From positions 59,859,501 to 59,923,500 of the forward strand of contig JALMGJ010000006.1 of NCBI GenBank assembly GCA_023362775.1: DNA of 64,000 bases, written 5' to 3'. The notes under the pieces were generated by a model. It was not told the DNA's origin. It saw nothing but the letters and a program-made list of their open reading frames with translations, and made no database searches. The translations under genes were made by a program, and so were the position numbers. The stretch is from Charina bottae. Lineage: Eukaryota > Chordata > Lepidosauria > Squamata > Charinaidae. This document shows, piece after piece, positions 1 through 11,214 of this stretch. Numbering within the stretch: position 1 is the first letter of the stretch; every line of letters begins with the position of its first letter.

Positions 1-247
1 TTGATGCCTGAAATATCAAAATTCATTACTGGCTGACTCAATACTGGTGCACTTAGAGGATTAGAACCAAATCTTTTTGCAGTGAATTCCATTTGATCAG
101 CCAACATCTAATACTGACTTCTGTTTAATTTGAATCTCCTATTTCAGATATAAGCCACAATACATTTTTCTGAATCAGCAAAATTAAATTCTGAATTTTA
201 TTTCTATACTGCTTGCTATGTTTGGGGTTATAACAATGATTTTGTTG
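1..247. other. AT-rich intronic sequence, nothing recognised
   Basis: No coding or repeat signature was recognised between the window edge and the Penelope-like element. It lies inside the IMMP2L intron. Confidence 0.5.
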
Positions 248-789
248 TGTATTGTCGAAGGCTTTCACGGCCGGAGTTCAATGGCTGTTGTGGGTCTTCC
301 GGGCTGTGTGGCCGTGTTCTGGAAGTTGTGGTTCCTAACGTTTCGCCAGCATCTGTGGCCAGCATCTTCAGAGGGCAGGAGCACAGATAGAAGCAAAATC
401 TCTGTGCCCAGGTAGAGTGGCAATGTTCTATTTATAGAGCTAAATTATAGGAGATTAGGTGGGGTTTTTTGTTGTGTTGAAATGTTAACGAGTGGCTGAT
501 GAGCGTGATTAGCATGTTCATTGTGAGAAGTATTCCCATGTCCTGGTGGTTGGACTGAGTTCGTTGACCTTTTGTAGGCTGTGTTTTTCAGGACTGGTAG
601 CCAGGTTTTGCTAATTTTTAAACTTTCTTCTTTTTTATTGTAACTGTGCTGGTGTTTGTGAATTTCAATGGCTTCTCTGTATAATCTGGTGTAGTGGCTT
701 TTGGTGTTGTCCAGTATTTCTGTGTTTTCAAATAGGATTTTGTGTCCCGAACATGCTCTCAAGCAAACGGGAATTGTCTTTACTGTCAA
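248..789 (-). mobile_element. Penelope-like element, 5'-truncated 3' end
   Basis: On the minus strand an open frame (445-789) carries the C-terminal end typical of Penelope-like polymerases. It includes TRLYREAIEIHKH and KISKTWLPVLKNT, the stretch that follows the GIY-YIG endonuclease core. After the stop comes a 3' untranslated region ending in a block with a hammerhead-like motif (334-374) and the terminus TTCGACAATACA at 248. The reverse transcriptase and most of the endonuclease are missing, so this is a dead 5'-truncated copy. The same terminal block recurs at 33553-33810 and 63671-63930. No clear target-site duplication was found. Confidence 0.8.
334..374 (-). ncRNA. Hammerhead-ribozyme-like motif in Penelope-like 3' end
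   Basis: Read on the minus strand, the order is CCU, the core CUGAAGA, a bulged U, GCUGGC, a 7-nt loop, GCUGGC, GAAAC, GUU, AGG. CCU and AGG form a 3-bp stem I. The two GCUGGC copies pair with each other (six pairs, two of them G-U) as stem II. AC/GU gives a 2-bp stem III. The core bases CUGANGA and GAAA are present and the cleavage triplet would be GUU. Hammerheads with very short stem III are known from Penelope-like elements. Activity is not shown. Confidence 0.6.
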
Positions 790-2070
790 TTAGCTGATTG
801 CTACCCTGATATCACCTGTAGAGTTGCTAAATTTTGTGCCTCTGTATGTGCTATCCACCACTCATTGGGCTGCAAAGTGTCATATACTTTTGTCTTGTAG
901 CTATGATTTATTCAAGTTGGATTTGGTCCCTGACCATAAAACAACAGCAACAATTCCAGACAACCCCTCGGAGAAGGTTGCTTGAATCAGTGCTCTTTGC
1001 ATCTACAATTCAACATTTTAACTTCCCACAACACAACTTGTTGTACTAAAGTGCACCTTGAGAAGTTTAAATGATTATTCTAAGAGTCATCTAATCAGCA
1101 CTAATCACAGAGCACTGGGGAAGAAAGGTATTATTGGTTTCTATGGTCCAGTCTTCTGATCATGGAAGGAGCTGAAGCCAACACATATTAAGACCTGTCC
1201 TGATTGCAATATTCCTAGTATTCAGTGGAAACATCACGTGCCACATAATTATACCTTGTTTTTCCTGGGGTTTTCTGAAGCAATTTTCATTACATGTATA
1301 GGTTTTCACACTTGACCATTCTTAAGATTTATTTCTTTACAGGGATTGCTTCCTCTAGTGAAACCAGGGACATCACAGAACAGTATATTCCTTTCCTGAC
1401 ATACCAGAAAGAAAATTTTATGTTGGATATTCTTAAAGAATTATAGTCCCAACAAAATCACTTAGCACCTAGCAGAATCACTGTAAAAAACAATATACTC
1501 ACTCAATACAACCAAGCATGTTTTCAAAGACAAGAGCTCTGGAAGAGATTCCAATTAAATTTATAAAGTCTGAGTTATTAAACTACATATTTTATTGCCA
1601 TTATTTTTTAAAGTAATCCTATTTAGAAAAAGGCCATAATGTGAGTCAAATTACCCTCATACAAAAGATAGTGACTCTAAATTCTTCAAGCTTTTTTTTA
1701 AAAAAATGATAGCACAGTACATTAGGGATAAATTTAAGAAAAATATTTTAATTGTGTTTAAAAGTGAGTTAAATTGTTGTACAGTGCTAGCCTACTACAG
1801 AAGCAATTTTTACTAGCAAGATAGTAATCAATACATTTACCAACAGCTGCTCCCATGGCATTCATAAAAATAAATATTAAGGTTATGCATACACACAAAC
1901 ATACCCATCATGCTATTCCCTTTCGGGATCGGCAAGATTTTTGCAAAATAGAAAAGAAATAAGATATAGTAAGCCAAATAAATTAAAGGGTTAAGAATTG
2001 GGGGGGGGGGATTTAGCCAGGTTCTCTATACTTCTCCATACCTTTATATCAAACCCCACAGGGTTTGAAG
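790..2070. other. Intronic sequence, nothing recognised
   Basis: AT-rich sequence with only short chance reading frames. There is an 11-base G run near 2000. I see no repeat family or exon. Confidence 0.5.
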
Positions 2071-2074
2071 CTCT

Positions 2075-2328
2075 TTGTTTAACTCTCTTCACCAACTTCC
2101 AAAACAATTTTTTTCCTATCCAACTGGCTTTGTATCTTCTCTGCCTCTTTTTACCTTATTTCGTGCTCTGTTTGTCTACATTCTTTGCAGCTACCTTTTT
2201 CTCTCTGTACATATTATACTGTATCTTGCTCCCATCAGCATTCTCTTATATGCATTTTTCCTTATCCACAATCTCTTTCACTTTCTCATTCCACCAAGGA
2301 TCTCTTTTCATGCAACTGATTAGCATTA
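2075..2328 (-). mobile_element. Possible decayed non-LTR retrotransposon linker fragment
   Basis: The minus strand reads in pieces as WWNEKVKEIVDKEK and later FWKLVKRVKQR. This resembles the endonuclease-to-RT linker of several LINE clades. The fragment has stops and no assignable clade. It ends beside the hAT MITE that starts at 2337. Confidence 0.3.
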
Positions 2329-2336
2329 CTCTATGC

Positions 2337-2629
2337 CAGAGCTTTCCAAACTTTTCATGTTGGTGACACACTTTTTAGACATGCATCATTTCGCGACACA
2401 CTCTTACAGCAGGGCATCATTTCGCGACATTCTCTTACAGCAGGGCACAAGGCAGGCACTAGGACCTGCGCGGAATCACAGCAGGTTTGGAGGCAGCAGG
2501 GCACAAGGCAGGCACTAGGACCTGCACGGAATCCTGGCAGGGCTCGGAGGCAGCAGCAGCCGCCGCGACACACCCAGACACTGCAGCCGACACACTAACG
2601 TGTCCCGACACAGAGTTTGGAAAGCTCTG
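2337..2629. mobile_element. Non-autonomous hAT MITE with 8-bp TSD
   Basis: Terminal inverted repeats are CAGAGCTTTCCAAAC at the left and GTTTGGAAAGCTCTG at the right. An 8-bp target-site duplication CTCTATGC flanks it (2329-2336 and 2630-2637). An 8-bp duplication and CAG-type ends are hAT hallmarks. It has no transposase. Internal copies of GACACAC and a GC-rich centre resemble the next element. Confidence 0.85.
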
Positions 2630-3249
2630 CTCTATGCACTTCTGAGGAGCTCTATAATATTATTTTACTGTTCCAAGCACCTTCTACATCAGAGCTTTCC
2701 AAACTTTTCATGTTGGCGACACACACCAACGGTGGCGGCGGTGCAGCCTGCAGTGTCCTGGTGTGTCGCACACAAACCCAGAAGCGCTGATGGGGGGAAG
2801 CGTAAGGAGCAGCGCCCCCCACCAATCAGCACTGGCGCTGCCGCCACGGTGGTGCTGATTGGCGGGGGTGCCGCTCCTTACGGTTCCATCAGCACTTCCT
2901 GGTTTGTGTGCGACACACCAGGACACCGCAGGTGACACAGTAGTGTGTCGCGAACAACAACATCATTTATTTATTCGGTCAATGACCAGCAACATACACT
3001 TAATAAAAATTACGGATACAGGCAACTGGATCTTATAGATACATCTATATATAAAAAGCAATATGTTAGGACAATTATACTATAACGTATAAAATCCTAT
3101 ACTATAATATTTTAATTTAATTAATCATTAAATGAACATTCAATTAATACTATATTATAAAATATTGTAAAATGAGTATCCACAAAAATTATTAAAATAA
3201 TTAAACAGAATATTAGTAAAAATATAAGCGCAAATAAAAATCCCTATTT

Positions 3250-5277
3250 CTTTATCTGGTTTTGTCTCATCGTTATTGCGGCAGCACAAAATTTAGCTAC
3301 TAGGCGGGTAATACTTGGATTTGTGTCTTGTAAAAGATGGTTCTCATAGAAACTATCTGGTCTCCCTGGAAATCTTTCTATTAGAGGATAGATGTATTTT
3401 GATCTAATATCCCTATAATATTTACAGCGTAATAAAACATGAGCGATATTTTCAACCTCCTCTATACCGCATATGCAGGTTCTCTCTGCTAGTGGGGTTT
3501 TATTATATCTACCTTGCAGGAGTGCTGATGGAAGGATATTAAATCTAGTTTAAAAAATGCTATTCTAATCTTAGGAAAGGTTAGGTCTTTCAAATAGCCT
3601 GCTGATTCCCATGTGCCCCATCTTATCCGATTTCTACTATGAGTAGGTATTCTATTAACTTCTAACTGGAATTCCATATCGTTTATTCTATTGTTAACCA
3701 ATTGTTTGGCTTGATCGTAATCTAATGATTTTAAGAATAATGGGGAAAGCCCATACAAAGCCAACTGATGTTCTATCGCCTGTTTCCAGGGAGAAGAAAA
3801 ATTATCAATCAAAACTAGTGGGGTCAATCCAACTGGGAAGAATTGAAGTTTCATCCAAAAATTCAGCATCATTTTCCAGGCCCTAACCTGAATTTGAGGC
3901 ATTCCTGTTTCTAATCTCAATTGGGCATTTGATGTTCCTCTAGGTGCAGCTAAAATTGATCTTAGGAATTTTGTTTGTACAGTTTCTTGTGATTCTTTCT
4001 TCAAGAAAATTCCTGTTTGTGCCCCATAGAGAATTTGTGCCAATGTTTTAGCCTCAAATAGTTTTAAGGCTGCAGGGACTAATTGTCCTCCACCTGTATA
4101 AAAAAAAACGTTTAATAGCATTTGCTGACCTAAGGGCTAATTGCATTACGTAATTCACGTGTGCATTCCAAGTACCTAACTGCACACAATCCCAGTCAAA
4201 CCATTTTTTATTTTTTATAACCCTATTTCTAGGGACAAGTTGGCTTCCCTTATTAAGAACTGTTTTAAGATTGGTGATTAAAGTCTCAAACCAATCTATG
4301 TAAGATGTGTGAGTGTTATTATCAAGGAGATGAGCACGGATTTCTAAAATTTCAGGGGCTTGCATCCATTTATCCACTTCTGTTGCATTCCTCTCAGTCC
4401 ATTTAATTCTCACTTGAGTATTATTACTTTCTAGCGTTGGCATGTAAATTGAACTGGCTCTTAAGGATTTCCAATGAGATGTCAAGGTTAAAATTACAGG
4501 GTTATGATCACTTTCTAACCTAGAATCTACCTCCATCCTCGGTATGAGTTTTAATAGATCATAGGAGGTTATCCAATAGTCAACTGTGGATCTTCTTCCT
4601 GCTCTCCAATAGGTATATTCTGCTGGATGGTCCCCTTCTACAAAACCATTAAGAATACATAAATCCAAATGTGCAATCATTTGTCTTACGCATAAACCTG
4701 CCCAGTTAGCTTTTGGGTCTTTAAATTCTCTGGGATATAAAGATTCCTCTGATTCATTTTTTTCATAGTGGCTCTTAAACTGGTTAAATAGTGTGTAATC
4801 ATTTAATCCCATCCTAGCATTTAAATCCCCACCTACTATTACCGATGCTGTGGGATATTTATCTAAGCAACTAAGAATAAAATTTTCTATATGTTCCCAA
4901 ACAGTACTAATCATAGTATTCTTATTTAAAGGAGGAGTATAAATATTAATAAGTAAGATTTCCACATGTTTGGATGAAAGCAGGGTAGCTACTACCCATG
5001 GCTTTAAGGGAGGTAGTGAGATACAGTTGAATTTTAAAGCTGTACTTACTAAAGTCGCAATCCCACCCTTAGATCTCCCTCCAGCATTACTTGGAACAGC
5101 CTGAATAGCATTGACCCAGTAACCATCTAACTCTACCTCTGAAGAAACCCAAGTTTCCTGTAAAAAAAGAATATCAAATTGTGAAAGATAGTCAAAAAAA
5201 GACTGGTCTTTTGATGGGACTAACCATCCAGCAATATTCCAGGTTAACAAGGTAAATTCATAAGCATTTGTAGCTAG
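3250..5277 (-). pseudogene. LINE ORF2: intact APE endonuclease, RT missing, C-terminus present
   Basis: The endonuclease part (5277-4054) is open and starts LATNAYEFTLLTWNIAGW, with no initiating Met. The APE catalytic motifs are all there: WNIAGW, LFLQETW, NIYTPP, GGDLNAR, VDYW and ESDHNP. Near 4100 the frame jumps into the C-terminal region (GGGQLVPAALKLFEAK), which normally follows the RT thumb, so the fingers and palm with the YxDD site are deleted. The C-terminal part (4121-3489, then shifted near 3530 to about 3250) ends with a C-x-C...HVLLRC zinc-binding segment. The product cannot reverse transcribe. Confidence 0.75.
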
Positions 5278-5280
5278 TCA
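5274..5280 (-). promoter_or_regulatory. Candidate stop-codon readthrough signal UGA CUAG
   Basis: On the minus strand the ORF1 stop is TGA at 5280-5278, followed directly by CTAG. UGA CUAG is the established high-readthrough context in vertebrate mRNAs. The reading frame continues without another stop into the endonuclease domain, with no ATG in between. The motif is seen directly; its use is inference. Confidence 0.5.
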
Positions 5281-6998
5281 CGAAGTATGATTTTGACCAG
5301 GGTGAGCTAGAGGGTTATTATATTGGGCTGTGGAGTCAGCAGCAGGAAGTACAACCTCCACTAAAGGGTGGCTTGCCTCATACAGATTCTGCATTAATTC
5401 CTGAGGATTTTGTTCTCGATTAACTTCAGCCATCTGATCTTGTCTTATTGGGGCTTCATTCAGTGATTCTGGGGACAGGCTTACTTTGTCATGCCGTATT
5501 GGTCTCTGTAGTGTGGAAGTTGACATAAATTCCCCTTCAGACCCCTGCTTTGTTGTTGTTGCCCCATCAAAGTATCCTGCTGAAAATAATAATTCCTTCT
5601 TGTTAACAGGTTCCTCTATCAGCCCAAAGGGATCTGGAGTGGTGTTTTTTAGGAAATCATGTTCAAACAGTCCCCTGTTTGGTGAAGGGAGACAGTTATA
5701 ATCAGTAGTTGGGGTCACAAGATCTATAAGTGGCTCAGCCGTGGCAATAGTGACCAACAAGTTTTCCTCAAATTCTCCAGCTTAAGCAAAATATTGCCTT
5801 GTTCTTTTCTTGGTAGAGACCCAAAAGCGTTAATTAGACCAGTTTCAATTGGGTCTAAAGGATCTTCATCAGGCGAGGCAGGCTGACTCCCACACTCTCG
5901 CTCTCTCAAAGCCACAGGTGAAAAAACTGCAGCCTTAAAGGCTGCCTTATCAGGAAATAGAGATTTAACCCTTTTATCACAAAAGACTCTAACAGGAAAA
6001 ATTTGAAACATGGCTAAATACAACCTCATCTTGAGTAACATTAGAGGAATAGTGGGCTGTTTGAAAGATAGGAGGATCCTCTTCTGATTTGGCAAACCTG
6101 GGAGCCATTCCACCGTATGTAAATCTATCTGTCTCTGATGACAATGCAGAAGCTGACCCAGGGAAGTTACAATTGCTCTCCTCGTGTTCCAGCGCCCAAT
6201 GTTATGTCTATTCCTGGAGATAACAAGAGCAATCTGTTCTGTTTGCAGCAAGCAGTTTGATTTGGAAGGAATTACTTCGTTCACATCCAAAGAGACTTTA
6301 CTTTGTATACACTCCTCATTCTTCACCCCACCAGGAGTCAAAGGGTTATTCTTTGGAAGCTGCTGCTTTTTATCAAATTGTTTAACTTTTTCTTTAGCTG
6401 CTTGTTCTTTATCAGTGCCTCCACTCAGCACATGAGGCTTTGCCATATCTGTTCCACAAGCCTTTGTGAAAATAGGAAGTCCAGTTTCATATTTTTGTAT
6501 AAAAGTCTCTATATCTCCTTTCAACACACCCAACTCGTGTTTTATACCTGAGAGCTGTTCGAAAATTGAGATGACGGTTTGTGCGGTGAGTAGACATTGC
6601 CTTGCCATGAACTCCTTTGAGTTTTCCCATGGACTCTCTATGTCCAAATTTTGTTTTTTATTTTTAATATTAGGCTTGGTTTCAGATCCCTTAGATCCCT
6701 TCCGACAAGTTTTTGGGTGAAATGACGACGTACGAAGACCAACTGTATCAAGGTCAAAGTCCTGGCTCTCATTTAACTCTTCCCTGACAGAGAGGGAGAG
6801 CTCTGTTAACTGTTGCTTTTCCACCTCTGTTTGCAGTTCCCATTCCAAAATTTCAAATTTATTGGAAAAGGGAGGAGGGTTTGCTTTACTTACATTTCCC
6901 TTTTGTATCAAACAGTCTTCAATTCTTGCTTGTTTAGCAAGCTTCGGTGGAGGAAAGGAGCCCAGGCTAACACGAAGTTTTTTCTTCCTTTTACCCAT
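5278..6998 (-). pseudogene. LINE ORF1 protein, one frameshift
   Basis: ORF1 starts at 6998 with a basic N-terminus (MGKRKKKLRV). It runs 424 codons, then one frameshift near 5755-5762, then about 155 more codons to the UGA at 5278-5280. The intact product would be roughly 580 residues. I see no canonical CCHC zinc knuckles or RRM that I can name. Around residues 150-190 there is a region compatible with a coiled coil. In this LINE type ORF1 binds the RNA as part of the ribonucleoprotein, which is an inference from the family. The stop shares its frame with the downstream ORF2. Confidence 0.65.
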
Positions 6999-7274
6999 CT
7001 CAGTCAGTTCGATAGAAAGTCTTTTAACTAGCCGTTTGTCTTCACAGCTGTCTTATCAAACGAAGTTACTTGAGTTACTTGAGTTAAAATAAGTCCCCTA
7101 GACATAAAACTACTAAAATCTACTAAAATTACTAAAAAGGGAAAATAATAATTAAAATAAACTAGCTAAAGCTATAAAATATTATAAGGAGCTCAGCAGA
7201 GAAGCTGCTGCTCCGTCGCCATCTTCCAGAATGTGTGTGTCGCGACAGACACCTTGGAAAGCTATGTTCTACAT

Positions 7275-8457
7275 CTTCTTTCTTTAAATCCACACTGTTT
7301 CATTCTGTTGGGAGATGAATTAATCTTCTAATATTTATTCACATAGGACTTATACTTTCTCCTCCTACAGTTGTTCTACTTTCATACTTGCTTCTTTCAC
7401 TTCTTTATTTTCCTTTCATATGTACTTTCCCCCAAGTTACACATAACAATTTCAGAATCCATCACACATTCCAGATGTAAGGTTTTGTAGTATGGAAAAT
7501 ATCCAATTAGAACTTCCTGAATTTATCTAGTTTATTCAACCATTGACTTCTATGACATCAATCAACTGTTGTAAGTTTAAAATAGATAAATTAAGCCTTT
7601 TAATTGGGTATGAACCAGTTAGAAATGGGCATCTAGTTAATCTTTAGTAGACACTGAAATTGTACTTTGTTTTCAAAAGTGAAGAATACTGGAAATAATT
7701 TTTTAAATGCTAAGGAACTGTCTTCTCCCAGATTGTTCCAGGGCAGAGCTTCCAAATAATTCCTTACAACAAATCAGTCCTGGACTGCTAAGTTCTCATT
7801 TCCTCTTGTATTAGAATGAGGGAATGAATTATGTATAGCTAAAACCTGTTCTGATATGATAGTGAAAACTGGACAAACCAATCTATTTACCTTTGTAATT
7901 GCACTTCAGCCATAACCATGCATACAAATGCTTTTTGGGCACTGCTTCTCACTGAATAATCTGTCCTTGTCATTTGCTTATCATTTTCTAAGAAAATGCC
8001 TACACTGAAAGAATATACAAATAATATATCAAGGCCCAAAAGTATACCGGGCATGATTTCAGTCAAATCACTATTTTAAAAAAAAAGTTAACAAAGTCCT
8101 GACCATACTGATTTTTACACGGTGGGGGGAGGGGGGCGGAAGGAACAGATCAAGTAGGATATATAACCTCCTCCACAAAAAGATTTTACCAATCTCTTGT
8201 ACAAGGCTTCCAGCACAATCAGCTAAAGGCTTTGAAGTTGCAAGTTTTCACTTATGTGAGATAGGTTACCATATAAATCCACTAAATAAATAAGTTTTCA
8301 AACATGGTTTAAGCTGGAAAAATAACAGAACTAAGAACAGGAAATGTCAGTATGACATTTTGCAAAAACGAAACAAACCTATGCCATGCTATAGTATTAA
8401 AGTATGAAAAGTTTCTACATGTCTTGTAGAAATGTTGCCCAAGGAATGCTAGCCCAA
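7275..8457. other. Intronic sequence, nothing recognised
   Basis: AT-rich, with one G-rich stretch near 8125-8140. No exon or repeat was recognised. Confidence 0.5.
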
Positions 8458-9010
8458 AGCGTCCCCAAACCTAGAACCAGTTTATTTATTTTATTTTATC
8501 TTATTTATACCCCGCCTATCCTCTCCCTAATGGAGGGCTCTAGGCGGCTTACAACATCAGTACATATTAATTATACATCATTAATTATACATCATATATC
8601 ATATGTAATTGTTACCGCGCGATAGGGAGAAGGACAGGGAACCGGCTCTTCAGCTGCAGGCATCGGACTACATGTCCCAGGATGCCTCGCTTCGTGCCGG
8701 CTGCTGACGTCCAGGAAGCTGTTGATTTTGGATCCGTCGTTCTCCGTCGCCATTATTGGGGTTCCCAGATCTTCTTCGGTTCGAGGAGGACGACCTTCCG
8801 CTGGACGCCAGCAAATTGACCCACAAAGTGGTACCCATTTATCTACTCGCATATGCTTTCGATCCGCTGGGTGGGCAGAAGCTGGAGCTAGTGGCGGGAG
8901 CTCACCCCGCCCCGCGGTTTCGAACTGCCAACCTTGTGGTCGGCAGACTACCGGCTCAGCGGTTTAACCTGCTGAGCCACTGCGCTCCACTCCAGTTGGA
9001 GTCCACCAGA
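8458..9010 (-). mobile_element. Composite tRNA-derived SINE with LINE-type tail
   Basis: On the minus strand a tRNA-like head carries an A box (TGGCTCAGCAGG, near 8970) and a B box (AGTTCGAAACC, near 8920). A body similar to the SINE at 52196 follows (GCATATGCGAGTAGATAAAT). A second unrelated block (8640-8800) comes next, and the tail (CGCCTAGAGCCCTCC, then TATAAATAAG and A/T repeats) resembles CR1/L2 3' ends. At about 0.55 kb it is longer than a simple SINE. Confidence 0.7.
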
Positions 9011-10057
9011 ACCTCTATGAGATTCAGGTGGCTTCCTAGGCTAATCGATAGTTCCGTTGATAGATCTACACTTATGGATTATTCTAAATACCTTTTGTCT
9101 AGGGAATGTCATAAACTAAGCACAGAGAATTGCTAAAACATGAAATATTCTCAAGATAAAATTTGACTGCTGCTTATCTAATCATAATCATTTTCAGTTA
9201 ATGCCAGATCATTTAACTATTTTTAGAGAACTATTCAATTTTGCAAAATATATTGTGCTACTCCAGTGATCCATTTTATTGGTATCTGATACAGAAACAA
9301 ATCTTTCCAAGCTGTGAGTCTGTACAAGCTGCTAATATTATTTTATTCAAACACATTTCTGAAACAGGTCTATCCAATATTTAGTCTTAACTAACGATTT
9401 AAATTGGCATTAAAATAATTTTTGCATATCAGTTTTGCAGCACTGCTGAAAAAGTTATGATAATCAGATCTAACATATTATATCAATCTAATACTAGTTT
9501 GCTGGAAAACATATTCATGCTCCCATTCCTGCACAATATGAGTTTCTTTCTCTCCTCCTTGCCTTGGCAATAGTTTAATATATTTGCTATGATACCATGT
9601 ACTGTATCTGCCCAATTGAAATATATGTCTTTTTTTCCAAATAACAAAAGGGGGGGGAGGGATCTTACAATTGCTGAGAAGAACAGAAGAGTAGAAAACA
9701 CTATTGAAACTAAATTAATGTCAAGAGGTGGCAATGACTGTGACCCTACATCACCTCTGAAAAGGATGGCTATCCTTGAAGATTAACCATTGCTTGGGAT
9801 GCTTGCTGAATTTTAAGGCCTTCTTAAAGGCTAAACTTTTCTTGTCATACTTAATTCTTTCACTTGCCTCACCTTCATTTAATTTTGTTCCATTCCCGTT
9901 CCTTCCCTGTGGGCAGCTACCCCTTTCTTTTACTATATCTGTATCTTCCATCCTGTTTTCTGCTTGTTGGCTGTTTATGCTAGAAAAAGGGAAGGAATTG
10001 CCTATGTGTTCACTTCTGGGTTTCAGTGTGTGTGAGAGTTAAAAATGGATGGAATAT
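9011..10057. other. Intronic sequence, nothing recognised
   Basis: No exon or known repeat seen. A short poly-G run lies near 9650. Confidence 0.45.
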
Positions 10058-10422
10058 TGTCCTGACTTCGAGTGAAGGAACACGCTGAGACCTGGTGTAC
10101 AGGCTCTAGTGTTTTATTCTTCTACTCTGCTAGACAGAATCCAGCTAAAGTAAAATGAACTAGTAATGCTCAGAGAAAAGGCCCAAGAAATTAGGGCAGT
10201 GCCTTCTTCAGCCTCTTGCGAGGAAAGCAAAGCGATTCAGTACCACGCATGCATTTATCCCCCTGGAGGGAGCCCCCTCCTTCTTCACCAGTTATCTCCC
10301 TGACAAATATGCATCGTTTCCCAACCTAGGCATCCTCCTGAAGTGTGAATTTCAGTTCCCATAATTCCCCAATGTCAGAGTGCGCACCGCAGGGCGGCCT
10401 GCTCCTTTTTCCAAAACACCAG
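10058..10422 (-). mobile_element. Probable LTR fragment, minus orientation
   Basis: It begins TGTCCTGACTTC and, read on the minus strand, ends near that point after a poly-A signal-like AATAAAACAC. It is GC-richer than its surroundings. The right boundary (CAAAACACCA) and the TG/CA ends fit an LTR, but no matching target-site duplication was found, so the limits are uncertain. Confidence 0.4.
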
Positions 10423-10435
10423 TGATCCACGTTCT

Positions 10436-10806
10436 ATGCAGTAAATAGACACTCAAGCAGAGATTAGATAAAATAGCCTATTTACTTTATATACTGTACA
10501 TACGTAGTCCAAAATACATCCAACAGCAGTAACAAATGATACAGCAATACAGCGATGAGAAGTTTCAACAGCAACGAGAAGAAAGACCACCAGATCTGTT
10601 CTGCTTATATACATAAACTGACCAATCACATTATAGGTCACTCTCATCATCTGCCACACCCAACTAAATGATAGCACCTGTAGTATTGCTGCCACATCAT
10701 CCCTACAACAATGGCTGCTAATTGGGTGACTAGATATCAAGCCTCTCCAGTATAATTTATCTATCTGTAAATTCCTGGGTATATACAAACCCCAACACCC
10801 AACCAC
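10436..10806 (-). mobile_element. Probable solo LTR, minus orientation
   Basis: On the minus strand the segment reads TGTGGTTGGGTGTTGGGG at the start, a TATA-like TATATAAGCAGAAC in the middle, an AATAAA-like signal (ATAAAGTAAATA) and an end at TTTACTGCA. This order of U3, TATA and poly-A signal suits an LTR. No internal retroviral genes or duplications are present. Confidence 0.45.
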
Positions 10807-11214
10807 ATTTGCTGAGAATTTGGAAATACTATATTTGGGAAACATTGGTATATGCAAATAGGATCAATTAATTGTATAAATACATTATTTGACACGGAAT
10901 TAATAATCTTTGGTTATTGATTCAATGAATTATATTGTTCTCATTTGTCCTGACCCTGCTCCACCTTGTAGTGTGGCTCAGATACACAGGTACACATATA
11001 CATTCATATATTTATTGGGAAATGAGAACTGGCAAATCTGGATATAAGTTTTTTGTCTGTATTTACTAGGGCTACCAGGAATATTGAGACATCCACTCTT
11101 TGCTCCAGTCCAGATTTTTGTAACTTTGCTCTGATAACCTATATGTGTGTGAGCGTGCATTTAATAATTCTTATGATCAGCCCAAATCAATTCCCTGAGG
11201 GATGAAGGCCTCTT
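10807..11214. other. Intronic sequence, nothing recognised
   Basis: AT-rich, no signature seen. Confidence 0.4.

Larger units (their letters stand above)
2954..7234 (-). mobile_element. 5'-complete APE-type LINE (Vingi-like), RT deleted
   Basis: On the minus strand it starts near 7234 with GGAAGATGGCGACGG and runs ORF1, then ORF2 endonuclease, then the ORF2 C-terminus. The 11-bp duplication GTGTGTCGCGA lies on both sides (2943-2953 and 7235-7245), so this is one insertion event into the host MITE. The copy is 4.28 kb instead of the 5-6 kb expected, because the reverse transcriptase core is absent. Related 3' fragments occur at 12226-12600, 20288-20960 and 45434-45760. The clade is judged from the endonuclease start (TWNIAGW) and the C-terminal zinc-knuckle region, and I am only moderately sure it is Vingi. 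Confidence 0.8.
2690..7266. mobile_element. Non-autonomous hAT MITE split by a LINE
   Basis: This is the same family as 2337-2629: it starts CAGAGCTTTCCAAAC and ends CTTGGAAAGCTATG. It is flanked by the 8-bp duplication TTCTACAT (2682-2689 and 7267-7274). Without the LINE (2954-7234) the MITE is about 0.3 kb, the size of its sibling. The left part is a GC-rich near-palindrome centred near 2840. Confidence 0.85.
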
